Part shown: positions 44,556 to 55,841 of the stretch, one piece after another
Position numbering within the stretch: the first letter of the stretch is position 1
Layout of the letters: every line of letters begins with the position of its first letter
From: Calcarisporiella thermophila CBS 279.70
Lineage: Eukaryota > Calcarisporiellomycota
Direction of reading: 5' to 3'
NCBI RefSeq assembly: GCF_041956535.1
Contig: NW_027192212.1
Location: 202,970 to 266,969, forward strand
Length of the DNA stretch: 64,000 bases
Translations under genes and position numbers: made by a program
Notes under the pieces: generated by a model
The model's database searches: none
What the model was told of the DNA's origin: nothing
What the model saw: only the letters and a program-made list of their open reading frames with translations

Positions 44556-45777
44556 TCAAGGGTAATGCGGAGGGTGGCCGGCTCTCGTCCTCGCCGGATA
44601 CGCTCCCTCCAATCCCGCCCCCATGGCCGGGCCCGTCCCCCTATAGCTTCCCATCTCCCCGGCCACGTTGGGCCATGCCGCGCCATATCCCACCATGGCG
44701 TGCTGCGGCACCATCATCCCTCTCATTCCGTGGAATTCGCCTACCGTGCCGCCAGGCATCCCGCCGCCATCCATTCTATTGGCGAACCCGTTGGGGTGTC
44801 CACCATGGCTGTACAGCTGATGCGCGTACCCCTCGATGGGATAGGCACCTCGATACGTGTATGGGGCGGTGGGGAGGGACGGGTAGATGGGATAAGGTGA
44901 GGGCTGGGGTACGGCGACGGCACCGTGCGAACTAATTTGCAAGAAGATTAAGCTTAGGTAAGCATTCTGAAGTGGCCAGGGAAAATAACACAATAGGAGG
45001 GAGGGATAGCCTACGCTGCATTGTAAAAACGAGGGAAAGAATTCACGGCTGAATTGAATATGCCGTTGGTCGAGAGGCCGTGCATCGCGGCCAGGGCCAG
45101 GGCATCAGGGGACTCCGGGCTAGCGATCCATCAAAAGCCAAAGGGGTTATGGAAGGCACACTCTCGGATCAGATCCGAGCTTCACAATAACAAGAACAAA
45201 CCCACACCTCACGCTGTGCACGACCGCAGGCCCGAAGTGCGGTGCCGCTGTGCTTGGCGAGTTGAACAGCATATCGAAGATGCCGTTGGTCGAATATCCG
45301 GTGCCGAACCAGCCGTGCTGTTGAGGGGGCAGCGGCAGCGCGATGGGCGGGCTCCCGCTTTGCGGGTGGAGGGCTAAGGGGGTGTGCGTGTAGGGCAGAG
45401 GGAAGCCGTTCTTGGAAGTGAGGACGGGGGTTTTGGCCGACATAGCTACAGGAGGAAAAGAGGCCATCAGAATAGCGATCCATCAAGCTTTGTCGAAAGA
45501 GGCCAACCCGTGGAAGCCGCGCCAGCAGCGGCTGCTGCCGGTGCTGCTGCCGCCGTTGTTCCGCCGGGGTCTCCATCCCCCTTTGCGGAGGAGGAGGCCT
45601 CTCCTCCCTCGCATTGTGAGGCTGCAGGCTTAGTAGTCGCCGTCGGCCCTTGGAATAATGGAAGAGGGGCATTTACAAAGGGCTTTTATTTAGAGACAAA
45701 TGGGATGTGGGAGATTCACCAGGGTAGAAGTAGGGTCCCCCTTGGTAGGCAAAGGGGAGGAATCCGTAATGGTTCAT
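44556..45777 (-). CDS. Unrecognised Pro/Gly/Tyr-rich protein with a duplicated exon motif
   Basis: Tentative model. Exons 45777-45720, 45445-45208, 45119-45015 and 44931-44556 join in phase to 258 residues. The frame is open further upstream to an ATG at 45972, which would add 65 residues. The first intron (45446-45719, 274 bp) is long and contains an Ala-rich open stretch that could be an extra or alternative exon. No known domain is seen. Composition is rich in Pro, Gly, Tyr, His and Ala, as in low-complexity RNA-binding or prion-like regions. The motif GLSTNGIFN or GYSTNGIFD occurs once in each of two neighbouring exons. The donor after GTGAG at 45207 is the weakest splice call. Function unknown. 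Confidence 0.5.
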
Positions 45778-46539
45778 GGTAGTAATCTGCCAAGCTGCCA
45801 AAAGCTCATTATGGCCGGTGCTTGTCGTGCGGGTCGATTTTGACAACCAAATAGAGTTTTTGGGGGGAGGACGGGGAGGCCTCGGTGGCAAGTCACAGGG
45901 TGTGCGGGTGGAACTGGGACGAGGGCGAGCATGCATTGAGTCGTGGCGATTCTCGCGGCCGCCATCCGCCAAGCGCGATGGAATGGCCGTTGGCGGTGGG
46001 CGCGCAAGCAGACCACTCAGGGCGCGCCAGGAAAGCGCGCTCGCCTTCTCCGAATATTCTTTCCTTCCATGGCCAAGGCATGGAGAGGCCCGCGCATAGG
46101 GGCACGAATCGAGGGCGGGAAAGCCCTAGCAGGCCTGAGTCGACGTCGAGGATTTAGGCTGAACCTACCCGGTGACCGGCGAGCAGTGGGCAGAGGACTT
46201 CCAATCGCGGGGGATCGGGCGTACAATGATGGAATCACGCTTTGCTGGTGCAATAGCCTCTGCGGCTTGCCGCGAGCGTGTTTTGCTCACGTTCCTAACC
46301 AGCGCTTAATTAATTGCTGGTTATGGTAGGACAGGTGGAGATGCGCAATTCTTCCGCAGAGAAGGGCCGATCTGCTTCCCAACCTAACCCCCGTCCGGCT
46401 AACCTAACTCTGAACCTATGGAAATTTCTTTTCTTTTCTTAAGAGGCCTCTACCGCCCTCCTTTTTTCCTGCTCACCATTTCTCCCCCGTTTTCTCTTCT
46501 CTCTCCCCCGCTTCATCTCCTGCACCTGGACAATCAATC
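45778..46539. promoter_or_regulatory. Divergent promoter region before NCS1
   Basis: Between the Pro/Gly/Tyr-rich gene and NCS1. The last 100 bases before the NCS1 ATG are a CT-rich tract, a common feature of fungal promoters and leaders. The part nearest 45778 may be coding if the upstream gene starts at 45972. Confidence 0.4.
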
Positions 46540-47504
46540 ATGGGCAAAGCGCAGAGTAAACTGACACCGGAGCAGCTGGGCGAGCTCCAAAAATGCACCT
46601 ACTGTAAGTCGCTTCCCATCCCAAGGGATGATTCTTCGCCAGTGAGGCGCGCCTTGCCTTGGGCTTGACCCCCTCCATGATCCCCTTGCTAAACCCATTC
46701 TTTTTCTTATTTCGCGGCCCTGCTGCCTTCCGTGTAGTCGACAAGAAGGAGCTCCAGCAATGGTATTGTGATTTTTTTTTTTTCCGAATCTTTCCTCTTT
46801 GAGAATAGGTTCTTAATCGTACAACCCTATTTTTGGCGCCAGGTATAAGGGCTTCCTCAAGGACTGCCCGTCTGGCCAGCTCGACAAAGCCGAGTTCCAG
46901 AATATCTACAAGCAGTTTTTCCCGTTCGGCGACCCCTCCAAGTTTGCCGAGTACGTGTTCGATGTGTTTGACGAAAACAAGAACGGAACAATCGACTTCA
47001 AGGAGTTCATTTGCGCATTGTCGGTGACGTCAAGAGGAAAACTCGAGGAGAAGCTGCTGTGTAAGTACCTCCATCTCTCCGGAGGCGCGGATCAGAATGG
47101 AATTCCTCTCTTCGCCACATACATCTAGTGGAACTGGGCCGCGTTAACCCGCTCTTCTCTCTGCTGCTCTAGGGGCATTCCAGCTCTACGACATAGACAA
47201 CGACGGGTATATCACTCAGGATGAGATGCTGAAGATCGTGGATGCCATTTACAAGATGGTGGGGAGCATGGTGAAGCTGCCGGACGACGAGGACACACCC
47301 GAGAAACGCGTGAAAAAGATCTTTAACCTGATGGATACAGTGAGTGATTCACCTCTGCCTCTGGGTTCTGCTTTCTCTGATCGCCTTGTTTTTGTTCCTC
47401 GATAGAATCATGACGGGAAGCTCAGCCTCGAGGAGTTCAAGGAGGGCTCGAAGCAAGACCCGAGCATCGTGCAGGCGCTGAGTCTGTACGATGGACTAGT
47501 ATAA
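46540..47504 (+). CDS. NCS1: Neuronal calcium sensor 1 / frequenin
   Basis: Myristoylated EF-hand calcium sensor that activates phosphatidylinositol 4-kinase (Pik1) at the Golgi and acts in calcium signalling. Exons 46540-46603, 46738-46762, 46843-47060, 47173-47339 and 47406-47504 give 190 residues, exactly the family length. The N terminus MGKAQSKL fits the myristoylation signal. EF-hand 1 is degenerate (CPSG region), as is usual. EF-hands 2, 3 and 4 are complete: [26 protein letters not shown] and [13 protein letters not shown]. The second exon is only 25 bp. Assignment is certain. Confidence 0.98.
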
Positions 47505-48749
47505 GGAGGGCTTGTTCTCGCCAGCGTAGAAAGCCGTTCCTTGTTCTTAATTGAAAAGCGTTGTAAAAATCTTAACCAGTCTTTGAGCGATTGCTTCTTT
47601 TTTTTTGTAATATTTATTATTGGATTGATTGCTTACAAACCTGTTTTAGTTGGAGTCCCACTAAAGGAGTTTTAGCTGATTTTTTTTTATTCATTGTTTG
47701 GACAAGAAAAGCATCTCTGGAAAATAATTTCCATGCAGAGAATGGAAAGTGTCAGCTTTATGATATAAGATGGATTTCAGATGTGGAGGCGCTATCCCCC
47801 CCTCCCCCAAGCTCGCAAACTAAGGGCACAATGGGCCGCGAGCAAGCGTTACATCAATTAATATCGATGCAAAACACTATTTGATGCTTCGGGTTTAACA
47901 CTGGAAGATGAGGGTGAACCGGAAGCCTGGAGAGCGACCTTGTTGTTTGAGACCGTGATACAAGCGCGTGCCACTGGTAGTCTATACAGGGCGAGGAGGA
48001 GCAAAACTGGAGGTTGGGAAAAACTAGGCCGATTTCAAAACTGTGTCACTCTTCTAAAATTGATATGGATAAGTTGGAGCGCTGCAAGGGAACGAAGACC
48101 CAAGAGGAAGGAGAGAGAAGACAAGAGGAGAGGGGAGGCCAGGAACAGCTGCGCTGGAGCCTTCAATCCATAGCGAACCTTGGAGACTGGAAGGAGATGA
48201 GCCGATACTGCGGACGCTCCAAGGGGATGCCGCAGCCATGCTGCTAGTGTTCAGATGCCAGCGGCGGGGGCTTCGCTTGCCCAACGCCCAGCCGTATCTG
48301 GTTGGGGGGAGGGAGGGGGAGTGCGTGCGTCATCTCGCATTTGTCTGTTTGTATTATGCTGCCCAAGCACGCAAATCGACATTTATAACGCCCGAAGCGA
48401 TAAGCAAGGGGGGCAACGATTCGGCAGCAGAGGAGCCAAGAAGGGCACAATCGGATTATCTTTTCCATGGACACTACGCTCTATGGAAACTACTTCGGCG
48501 AGGATTCCAGCGGGGAGAGATTTGTCAACACGACGAATCTCTCCGGCCCGGCAAAAAGATTTCTCACCAGAGTGTCCATAATCGTGAATTTGAAAGTCAG
48601 AGACTGTCGAAAGTTAAAGCTTTGGTATTTATTCAAAAAAGTGAAGAAACCCATTTTGATTATTTCTCCCGGTTTCTTCTCTCTTTTTCCCTGCATCGAC
48701 CCAAGATCGACAAACGCTGCCCAGAGTGTGACACTTCATCTACAATCTC
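47505..48749. other. Intergenic between NCS1 and the Zn2Cys6 factor
   Basis: 1245 bases containing the NCS1 3' UTR and the upstream region of the next gene. Open frames (for example 48238-48765) show no family features. They end near the true start of the Zn2Cys6 gene in a different frame. Confidence 0.5.
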
Positions 48750-51700
48750 ATGCCAAACGAATTAAAACGGCAGAGAGCAAGCCGGGCTTGCGATGGTGGG
48801 TTCTGAAATTGATCTCTTTGTTTCTGCAGTGTTCTCCGGAGGGAGCCCATTCATGTTGACATTCATTTGCCTACTCTACTTGCCATTCCTTAGGCTGCCG
48901 CCGGAAAAAGGTCAAGTGCGATGGCGGCACCCCCATTTGCGCCAACTGCGAGCTTGGCGGCATCACGTGCACCTACATGGACATTACAAAGAAACGCGGC
49001 CCGCCCAAAGGCTACCTAGAGGCGATTGAGAACCGACTGCAACGGATTGCGGAGATGATCGGCAGAATGTCCGACTCGGCTCCCAGCCATGGCCAGGCGT
49101 CCGATCCAAGGCTACAGTCCCTGCTCGAAGAGCTGGGGAAACCTCTGCAAACCCCAGGGGGCGAGCAGATTTCAGTACGATACATGCGGAGAAATCAGGG
49201 GACGCTGGGGGCGTCCGAGGCTGGGGCTGGCTCTCAGTCAAGGGATGTGGGCGATGCATCGCCCACCCCTGATCGCTCATTGTCGACCACCAGCCAGACC
49301 GAGGAGTCCTCGGCAACCGCCAAGCAGCAACCCGACGACTCGGGGGAGGCGGACAATGCCGTCGGCCAACTGGTGCTCGAGGACAGTGGGCAGATGCGAT
49401 ACATAGGCAAGAGCTCGGGCTTCTATCTGCTGCAGAATCTGCCCACCTTCCAGAACGGCACCTTCCACAGTCGCACACGCTACACCGCCCGCCCCTCCGA
49501 AAACGAGCCCAACAAAATCCACTTCACGCCCAGCGGCCTCAGCGAGCCGCTGCCGATCGACGCCCTGGGTCTCCCGCCGGAGGATCTGTCGCGCAAGCTG
49601 TTCCAGCTCTACCTCAACCACGTGCACGCCTGCTTCCCCGTGATCCATATCCCCAGTCTGCAGCGTGCCATGAACGGCGAGTCCTCGGAGCAGCCCTCGC
49701 ACATCCTGCTGAACGCCATGTACGCCATTGCCTCCCGATACACGGACGACCCCCGCGTGCGCTCTAACCCCGAGGTGGGCGAAACGGCGGGCGAGCTGTT
49801 CTTCTTGCGCGCCAAACTTTTGCTGGATAGCGATTACGACATGTCGCGGCTGTCGACCGTGCAAGCGCTCCTCCTCTTGGCCTTCTATGAGGACGGCGGA
49901 AATCGTTGCAGCCGGGCTTGGTTATATGGCGGAATGGTAATGTTGCCCCCTCCTCCGGTTGTTGTAGTTGATGTGATGAACCAGGCGCCCCTAATAGGAA
50001 TTTCCTCCCCCCCCCCTCCCCTCCCTCTCTCTCTCTTTCCCTCTCTTTTCTCCCACTATTGTATGTTACGCAATGTAGGCGCTTCGGATGGCCTATGACC
50101 TTGGCATCTACCGTAACTGTACCAGCTGGAACGTCTCGGTGGAGGAGAAGGAGATCCGTCGACGCGTCTTCTGGTGCTGCTTTGTGATGGACCAGTACAT
50201 GAGTGCGCAGTTCGGCCATCCCCCATTCATTGGCGTGCACGATTTCGACGTCCCGCTGCCGCTCGAGGACAAGGAGGAGGGCCGGATCATCGGCGACTTC
50301 AACTATGTGGTGACGCTGAGCCAGATCCTCAGCAAAGTGTTGCACAGCATCTACTCGCTGGACGCAATACGCAACGGCGCCTTGTCCCACAACCCGAGCA
50401 CCCTGATCTCCTCGCTGCATAACTCGCTGGTGTCCTGGTATCGCGCGCTGCCCCCCCACCTGCAGTTCCGTGTGGATGCACCCGTGGAGGAAAAGATCTG
50501 CCCGCCCGTCCCCCTGCTCCACCTGCTGTACCACACGATCGTGATCCTGCTGCATCGGCCATTCATCCCCGGCCCCAACCAGCTCGTCTCCCCCTCGTCC
50601 TACCCATCGCTCAAGATATGCAGCGAGGCCGCCAACGCCATCGTCGACATCGCCAACGTGCTGAGCGACGCGGACATCCTGCGTTTCCTCTTTCCGATCG
50701 GATGCTACTGTCTGTTTACGGCGGGCGTGATCCACATCACCAATGCCACCGCGACGGATGCGGCCGTGGCGGCCCAGGCCAAGATGGATGCCGCCAAGGT
50801 GATCAAGGCGTGCGCTGTGCTGAAATCCACCTGGGCGGCTGCCCGCCGGTCGCACAACATCCTCGGATCGCTGGTGGGGATCTACGAGCTGAAGGTGGAC
50901 GTGCTGGGCTTTGTACAAGAGGTGAGGAAGAAAAGCCCCCCGCTTCCGCACTCCAACGCGGCGACGCCCCATGCTTCGGCCGCCTTCCCCGCTGCTTCCG
51001 AACTCTCCCCCGCCTCCTCCTCCTCCTCTACCTCCTTGGCCCACGCCCGGCCCGGCGACTTTGCCCCGGTAGGGGGTGTGATCAACTCCTCGCAGACCTC
51101 CTCGCCCTCGCTGCAGGAGATCGCGTGGGGAGCCGCCGTGTCCACCGACTCGACCCACTCCCCGAAGGCGCGCATGTGTGTTGCCCCGGTCACGCCCCTC
51201 CTCCCCCCGCCCATGCACTTGGGCGGAAATGGCGGCCTCGCCTCCATCACGCCGAACGGAATGCACCCTGGCCATGGATACGAGGGAGCCAGGGGGATCA
51301 TGCACCCCTCGTCCACCCCCGCGAGTCCGATGCCTTGGGAGGGGTCCTTCTCTCGCGGGCTCCGAACCCGAGACTTGGCATCCGAAGGGCAGCCCATGAG
51401 GGCCGAGGAGAGACGACCGCAGCCCGTGGTCAATGGTGCTCCGCCCAATATAACCAACATCCCTATTCCCTCCAGCGCTATCAATATGATTCCCCGACAG
51501 CCAATGGCCTCCAGCTTCAACCCCCTTGCCTCAGCATTTCTTGGCGTCCCTGTGAGCCTTAACCAAGAGGAATGGGACACCTACCTTGCACAGCTGCATC
51601 AGCAACAACAGCACCAACAGCACCAACAGCACCAACAGCACCAACAGCGGCAGCACCACCACCAGCACCAGCACCAGCCTCAGCATCAGCACCAGAGCCC

Positions 51701-51905
51701 CCAACAACCGCAACAACAGCAACAGCAGCAGCAGCAGCAGCAGCCATACGGCCGATTACCACCGTCGCCGGGCCAGCTGGATCCAATGAGAGGCCAGGCT
51801 TCCTACTACAATCGAGCTGTAGGGTCCGGTGAGGGAGGCGGCGGGTTTGGGCAACCGCTTTCGATGGCGAGGATGGTGGACTCCGAACAATTTGCGAGCT
51901 CTTGA
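48750..51905 (+). CDS. Zn2Cys6 transcription factor with fungal-specific domain
   Basis: Nuclear DNA-binding regulator. Exons 48750-48795, 48894-49936 and 50079-51905 give 971 residues. The binuclear zinc cluster is complete and begins in the 15-codon first exon: Cys14, 17, 24, 31, 34 and 41. It is followed by a KKRGPPKGY linker and a probable coiled-coil dimerisation helix (AIENRLQRIAEMIGR). The fungal-specific regulatory domain covers about 230-650 (LYLNHVHACFPVIH, AYDLGIYRN, RRRVFWCCFVMDQY). The C-terminal third is disordered and ends in a long Gln/His tract at about 900-940. The overall order resembles XlnR/Ace-type carbohydrate regulators, but similar regulators control other pathways, so I give no target. 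The start ATG is the first in frame with the cluster. Confidence 0.92.
51594..51746 (+). repeat. CAG/CAC trinucleotide repeat encoding a Gln/His tract
   Basis: Interrupted CAN-type codon repeat (CAG, CAA, CAC, CAT) in the last exon of the Zn2Cys6 gene, giving alternating Gln and His followed by nearly pure Gln. Such tracts vary in length between strains and can modulate activation. Confidence 0.8.
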
Positions 51906-52416
51906 GCTCACCCAAAAAAAAATTTAACCAGATAGACTTTGATATATACATATACTCTGTATGCTTTTTTATTTTTCCGCTTTTGATTTTCTCCTTTTTT
52001 ATTTGATTTTATCACTTGAATCCCTGATTCTGTATTCTTATTTATATATGTAAATATTTTATTTCCTGCCTCTATTCTGTTCTATTTTGTTTCCATCTCA
52101 TATTTTATTTTATTTTATTTTTTCTCCTCTACCTCAACTATCGAGGCCCTTCCCTCTCAATTATGACTTATTCGACCTGAGCTAGAAAAATCATCCAAAT
52201 AAAATTGGACCACAATCGGTAGACTTGTCAGGCAAGCCATCCTCCCTCCGAAATCCGATTTGACCTTCCCCCCGGCCCAGCCTAGCCCAGCCCTTTTCCA
52301 ATTTGAAACGGGGGGGAGACTGTTCACGACGGCTCTGCACTTTTATGGAAACGAGACTCTCTGCTGTTCTCGTCGCAGATCTTCTCCATCATCGGATGGT
52401 TTCGCGCTCACCTCGA
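51906..52416. other. Intergenic between the Zn2Cys6 factor and SEC1
   Basis: The first about 250 bases are T-rich and contain TGTAAATA at 52049-52056, probably within the 3' UTR. The remainder leads to SEC1. An open frame runs into the SEC1 start from 52260 but its residues do not resemble the family. Confidence 0.5.
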
Positions 52417-55154
52417 TGACATCCCTACCCATTCTCCTCAAACAAAGTAAGCCAGGGGGAGCGATGGCGCATCCTTCTCCTCATTTCCCTCGTCCTGACT
52501 CTCTCTGCTTGATGCGTTAGGATTCCTAGACAATGTACGAAGCCTAAAGACTTCAAGAGGATACCGGGTGGTGGTTGCGGATGCACGCGCCCTGCGATTT
52601 CTCTCTGCCGTGTGTAATATGTACGACATTCTGGAAGAGAATGTGACGCGTAAGTTCTTGCTCTCTCGGCCCGGTGCAGAGCGCACACTCATCTCCTCAT
52701 CTCTTACCCCCACCTGCTCTCTACTTCTCCCGCCATCGGATCGCGGCCAATGTCTCTACAGTGGTTGAAAATCTCGAGCGTCCCCGCAATCCCTATCCTG
52801 ACTTGGAGGCTCTTTATCTCCTGACGCCCTCGGTCGAGAGCATCACGCGTTTTGTTAACGACTTTTCGCCTCCTTCGCAGAGCAAATACGCAGCGGCGCA
52901 TCTGCTCTTCACATCATCGCTCAATGAGCAGCATTACGGCGTGCTTAACCAGCTGTTGAAAAAGGCGGCCGCTGATCGCTACGTGTTGAGCCTGAAGGAA
53001 ATCCACACCGACTTTTTGGCGGTGGAGGAGCGGGTCTTTTCGCTGGATATGCCGCTGAGCTTTTTTGTGATGTACTCACCAGTGGAGGAATGGCGGGTCG
53101 AAGAGGAGGTGCAGAGGATGGCGAAGAAGGTGAGTCCCCCCCCCCTCCTTGTCTGGGGGTAGTGCAGCGGTGCGATCATTCTGTCTTCTTTTTCCCATTG
53201 GATCTGTAGCTTGCTTCTGTATGCGTTGCCCTGGATGAATGCCCGGTGGTGAAGTATTACCGGCCCCGGACAAGAAGAGCTATTGCACACCAGCTTGCGG
53301 ACCAGGTGCAAATCGAAATAGATAATCAATTCCGTGCGGATCGCAGAGTAGGTTTTTATTTGATAGCGATGCTTTTCGACTCCCCAGAAAAAAAAATCAA
53401 TCGCCTAAATCCATGCTTAACGGACGGATGCTTTTCCCATTTCTTCTTATCTGCAGAGTGCCCCAGACCGCCCCACACTGATCGTCGTTGACCGATCCAT
53501 AGACGCCGTGGCGCCGCTTCTCCACGAGTTCACCTATCAGGCCATGGCCAATGATCTGCTGAACTTGGAGGATGGGAAGCGCTTCACTTATACCTATACT
53601 GCAGCCGACGGGCAATCCACTCAGAGTGAACTCGTCCTCTCCGAGACGGACGAGATCTACACCCAGTTTAGGCACATGCACATCGCTGACTGCACACAGG
53701 AGCTGGCCAACCGCTTCTCCCAGTTCCTCGGGGGGAGCCGCGCGCACCAGCTGCAGGGCCAAAACCAGGCCGCCAACCTGAAGGATATGAAGCAAATCCT
53801 GACCGAGCTGCCCCAGTACCAAGAGTCTAAGGCCAAGTTCTCCGCGCACATCTCCCTGGCGCAGGAGTGCATGGGGCAATTCAATCGGAAAAGGCTGGCG
53901 GAGGTGGGGGCGATCGAGCAGAACATCGCCACCGGGGAAACTCCCGAGGGAGACGCCCCCAAAACGCTGATGCTGGACATACTGTCGGTGCTGGACAGCG
54001 CCTTCATCGAGTAAGCAGCGGTCGCTTCTACTTTCCACAGCCCGTGCTCTTCATTGCTGATGTGTTCATTTTATTCTTTTTTCCTTCCCACCCTCCTCCT
54101 TTGGGGACAACGTAGCCCGGAGGACAAGCTTCGCCTCCTCATGATCTACTTTTCCGCCCGTGGCGACTCCATCGACGCCGACGACCGCGCCAAGCTGATG
54201 CAGCACGCCCGCATAGCTGCGCATCGGCAGAATGCCATCCAAAATCTCTCTCTACTGGGCCCACCCCTCTCCCGCGTGGAGCGGGATGGCTTGTGGGACA
54301 CGTGGGGGTGGAACCGGCTGGCAGGCAAGCTGAAGAGGGCGGGGGGTGGCCTGGAGGGGAAGGAGGAGGCCGCGTACGAGCTGTCGCGCTATGTGCCGGT
54401 GCTGAAGAAGGTGGTCGAGAGCCACATCCGGGGCACGCTGGACGCCGACCTCTTTCCGCCCGTCAGGGAGGAGCCGAAGGCGGCGGAGGCGCCGGCCAAG
54501 CCTGCCGTGACCTCGCTGCGGACCACGCGGCCCGCGTGGCACAAGAAGGGCTCGCACCCGTCCTCGCCGGGGGGGCCCGAAAGCAGCAGCGGCGGCGGCG
54601 GCCCCGGGTCCAGCGGGAGCTCGGCGGGGGCGCCCGCCACGGGGCCGAGGGTGATGGTGTTCGTGATCGGCGGGGTGACCTACTCGGAGATGCGGTCGGT
54701 GTACGAGGCGGCGAGGCAGCACGGGCGGGACGTGCTGCTGGGGGCCACCCACGTCTGGACGCCGCGGCAGTTCATGGAGGATCTCTCCTGGCTCCACCGG
54801 GGCATCCCGCCTCCGCCGCAGCCCGCGCAGCCGCCCCCGCCGCCCATTGCCGAGCCGCGGCCGCCCTCTCAGCAGAAGCAGGGCAAGAAGAAGGAGAAGA
54901 AGTCATGGCAGGCGCCACAGCCGCCCCCGATGGAGCCACAGGACGTGACTCGGAGCACGAGGCCCCCCCGGCTGTCGGTCAGCAGTGTACAGCTTAGTAA
55001 ACTTGCTGGCGCGGAGGGCCTTGGCCCGCGCGGCCGAGGGGCGGGCGAGAGGCCGTTGTCCGCGCCGCCGTCGCCGCACTTGGGCGAGTTCGGCGAGGGC
55101 GGGGGGGAGAAGAAGGGCAAGGTGTCGAAGCTCCTCAACAAGTGGTTGAAGTGA
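52417..55154 (+). CDS. SEC1: Sec1/Munc18-family exocytosis protein
   Basis: Binds syntaxin-type SNAREs and assembled SNARE complexes to promote vesicle fusion at the plasma membrane. Exons 52417-52447, 52521-52649, 52762-53129, 53210-53347, 53457-54010 and 54116-55154 give 752 residues. Family signs: N-terminal FLDNVRSL, VTLVENLER with YLLTP, LIVVDRSIDAVAPLLHEFTYQAM, LRLLMIYF, and near the end VMVFVIGGVTYSEMRSVYE and GATHVWTPRQFMEDL. The last about 140 residues are Pro-rich and basic. They finish in a Lys-rich amphipathic stretch (KVSKLLNKWLK) and lengthen the protein beyond the usual core. Sec1 is preferred over Vps45 or Sly1 because of the overall motif pattern and the tail. The first exon is only 31 bp. 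The last exon is very GC-rich, with synonymous choice strongly towards G/C. Confidence 0.92.
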
Positions 55155-55841
55155 GCCGCCCGACGGCCCGTGAGTCAGGGGGAGAACTCATTAATGCAAG
55201 GTTGTGCTGGTCGGGGCTTGATTTGTGCGCGATTTCCCAGCTTGTTTCTTTATAAAGTTATCTTCATAAGTGTGACACATGCATCCCAACTTGGAAGCTA
55301 GTGCTCCTTGACGTTTATGGACTGCGGCCCTGCGAGTGGCCCGGGCAGGGAAGCTGTCGGAAGCTGGCCTGGAAAATCAACCCAAGGCCCAACTCGAAAA
55401 CAAAAAAATTTTTTTAAACTCTTGTCTTTGTGTGTGGTTTCCTGTAGCTTCGGCGCGGTGTCTTTGTTCGCCCGTCACATCAGGCCAGGAGTGAACCGAG
55501 GCTCTCCCTCTTGCTCTCGCCGCCCGCCCGCGCAACCGCATTGCTCGCCCGCCCTCTGGCTGCTCTGCCTCGCTTTCCTTTTTTATCCCCTTCAGCCGCC
55601 CAAACACTCCCCTTATGCGGGTGTGAGTTGGCAACTTTCCCCCCTGTGCCCGCTTTTTCTCTGCATTGGCCGCGGATGAATTCTCGCCGCTCTGGTGCGA
55701 TTGCATCTCTCTATCTCTGCCCCCATCGCCGCTGCATTATCCTGGCCGCTTAGCCTAGCTTGGCCGCCTTTCTCTCTTTCTCTCTCTCTTTCTCTCTCTC
55801 TTCATCCTAAGCTCTCTCTCCATCGCTTGCCAAGGGGCTCA
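55155..55841. other. Intergenic between SEC1 and the protein kinase gene
   Basis: 687 bases. Near the kinase start there is a CT microsatellite-like tract (55769-55802), typical of fungal leaders. No separate gene is seen. Confidence 0.5.

Noticed and set aside
49764-51305. 513-residue open frame on the minus strand
   Set aside because: Antisense to the Zn2Cys6 factor, whose zinc cluster, spliced exons and regulatory domain are unmistakable on the plus strand.
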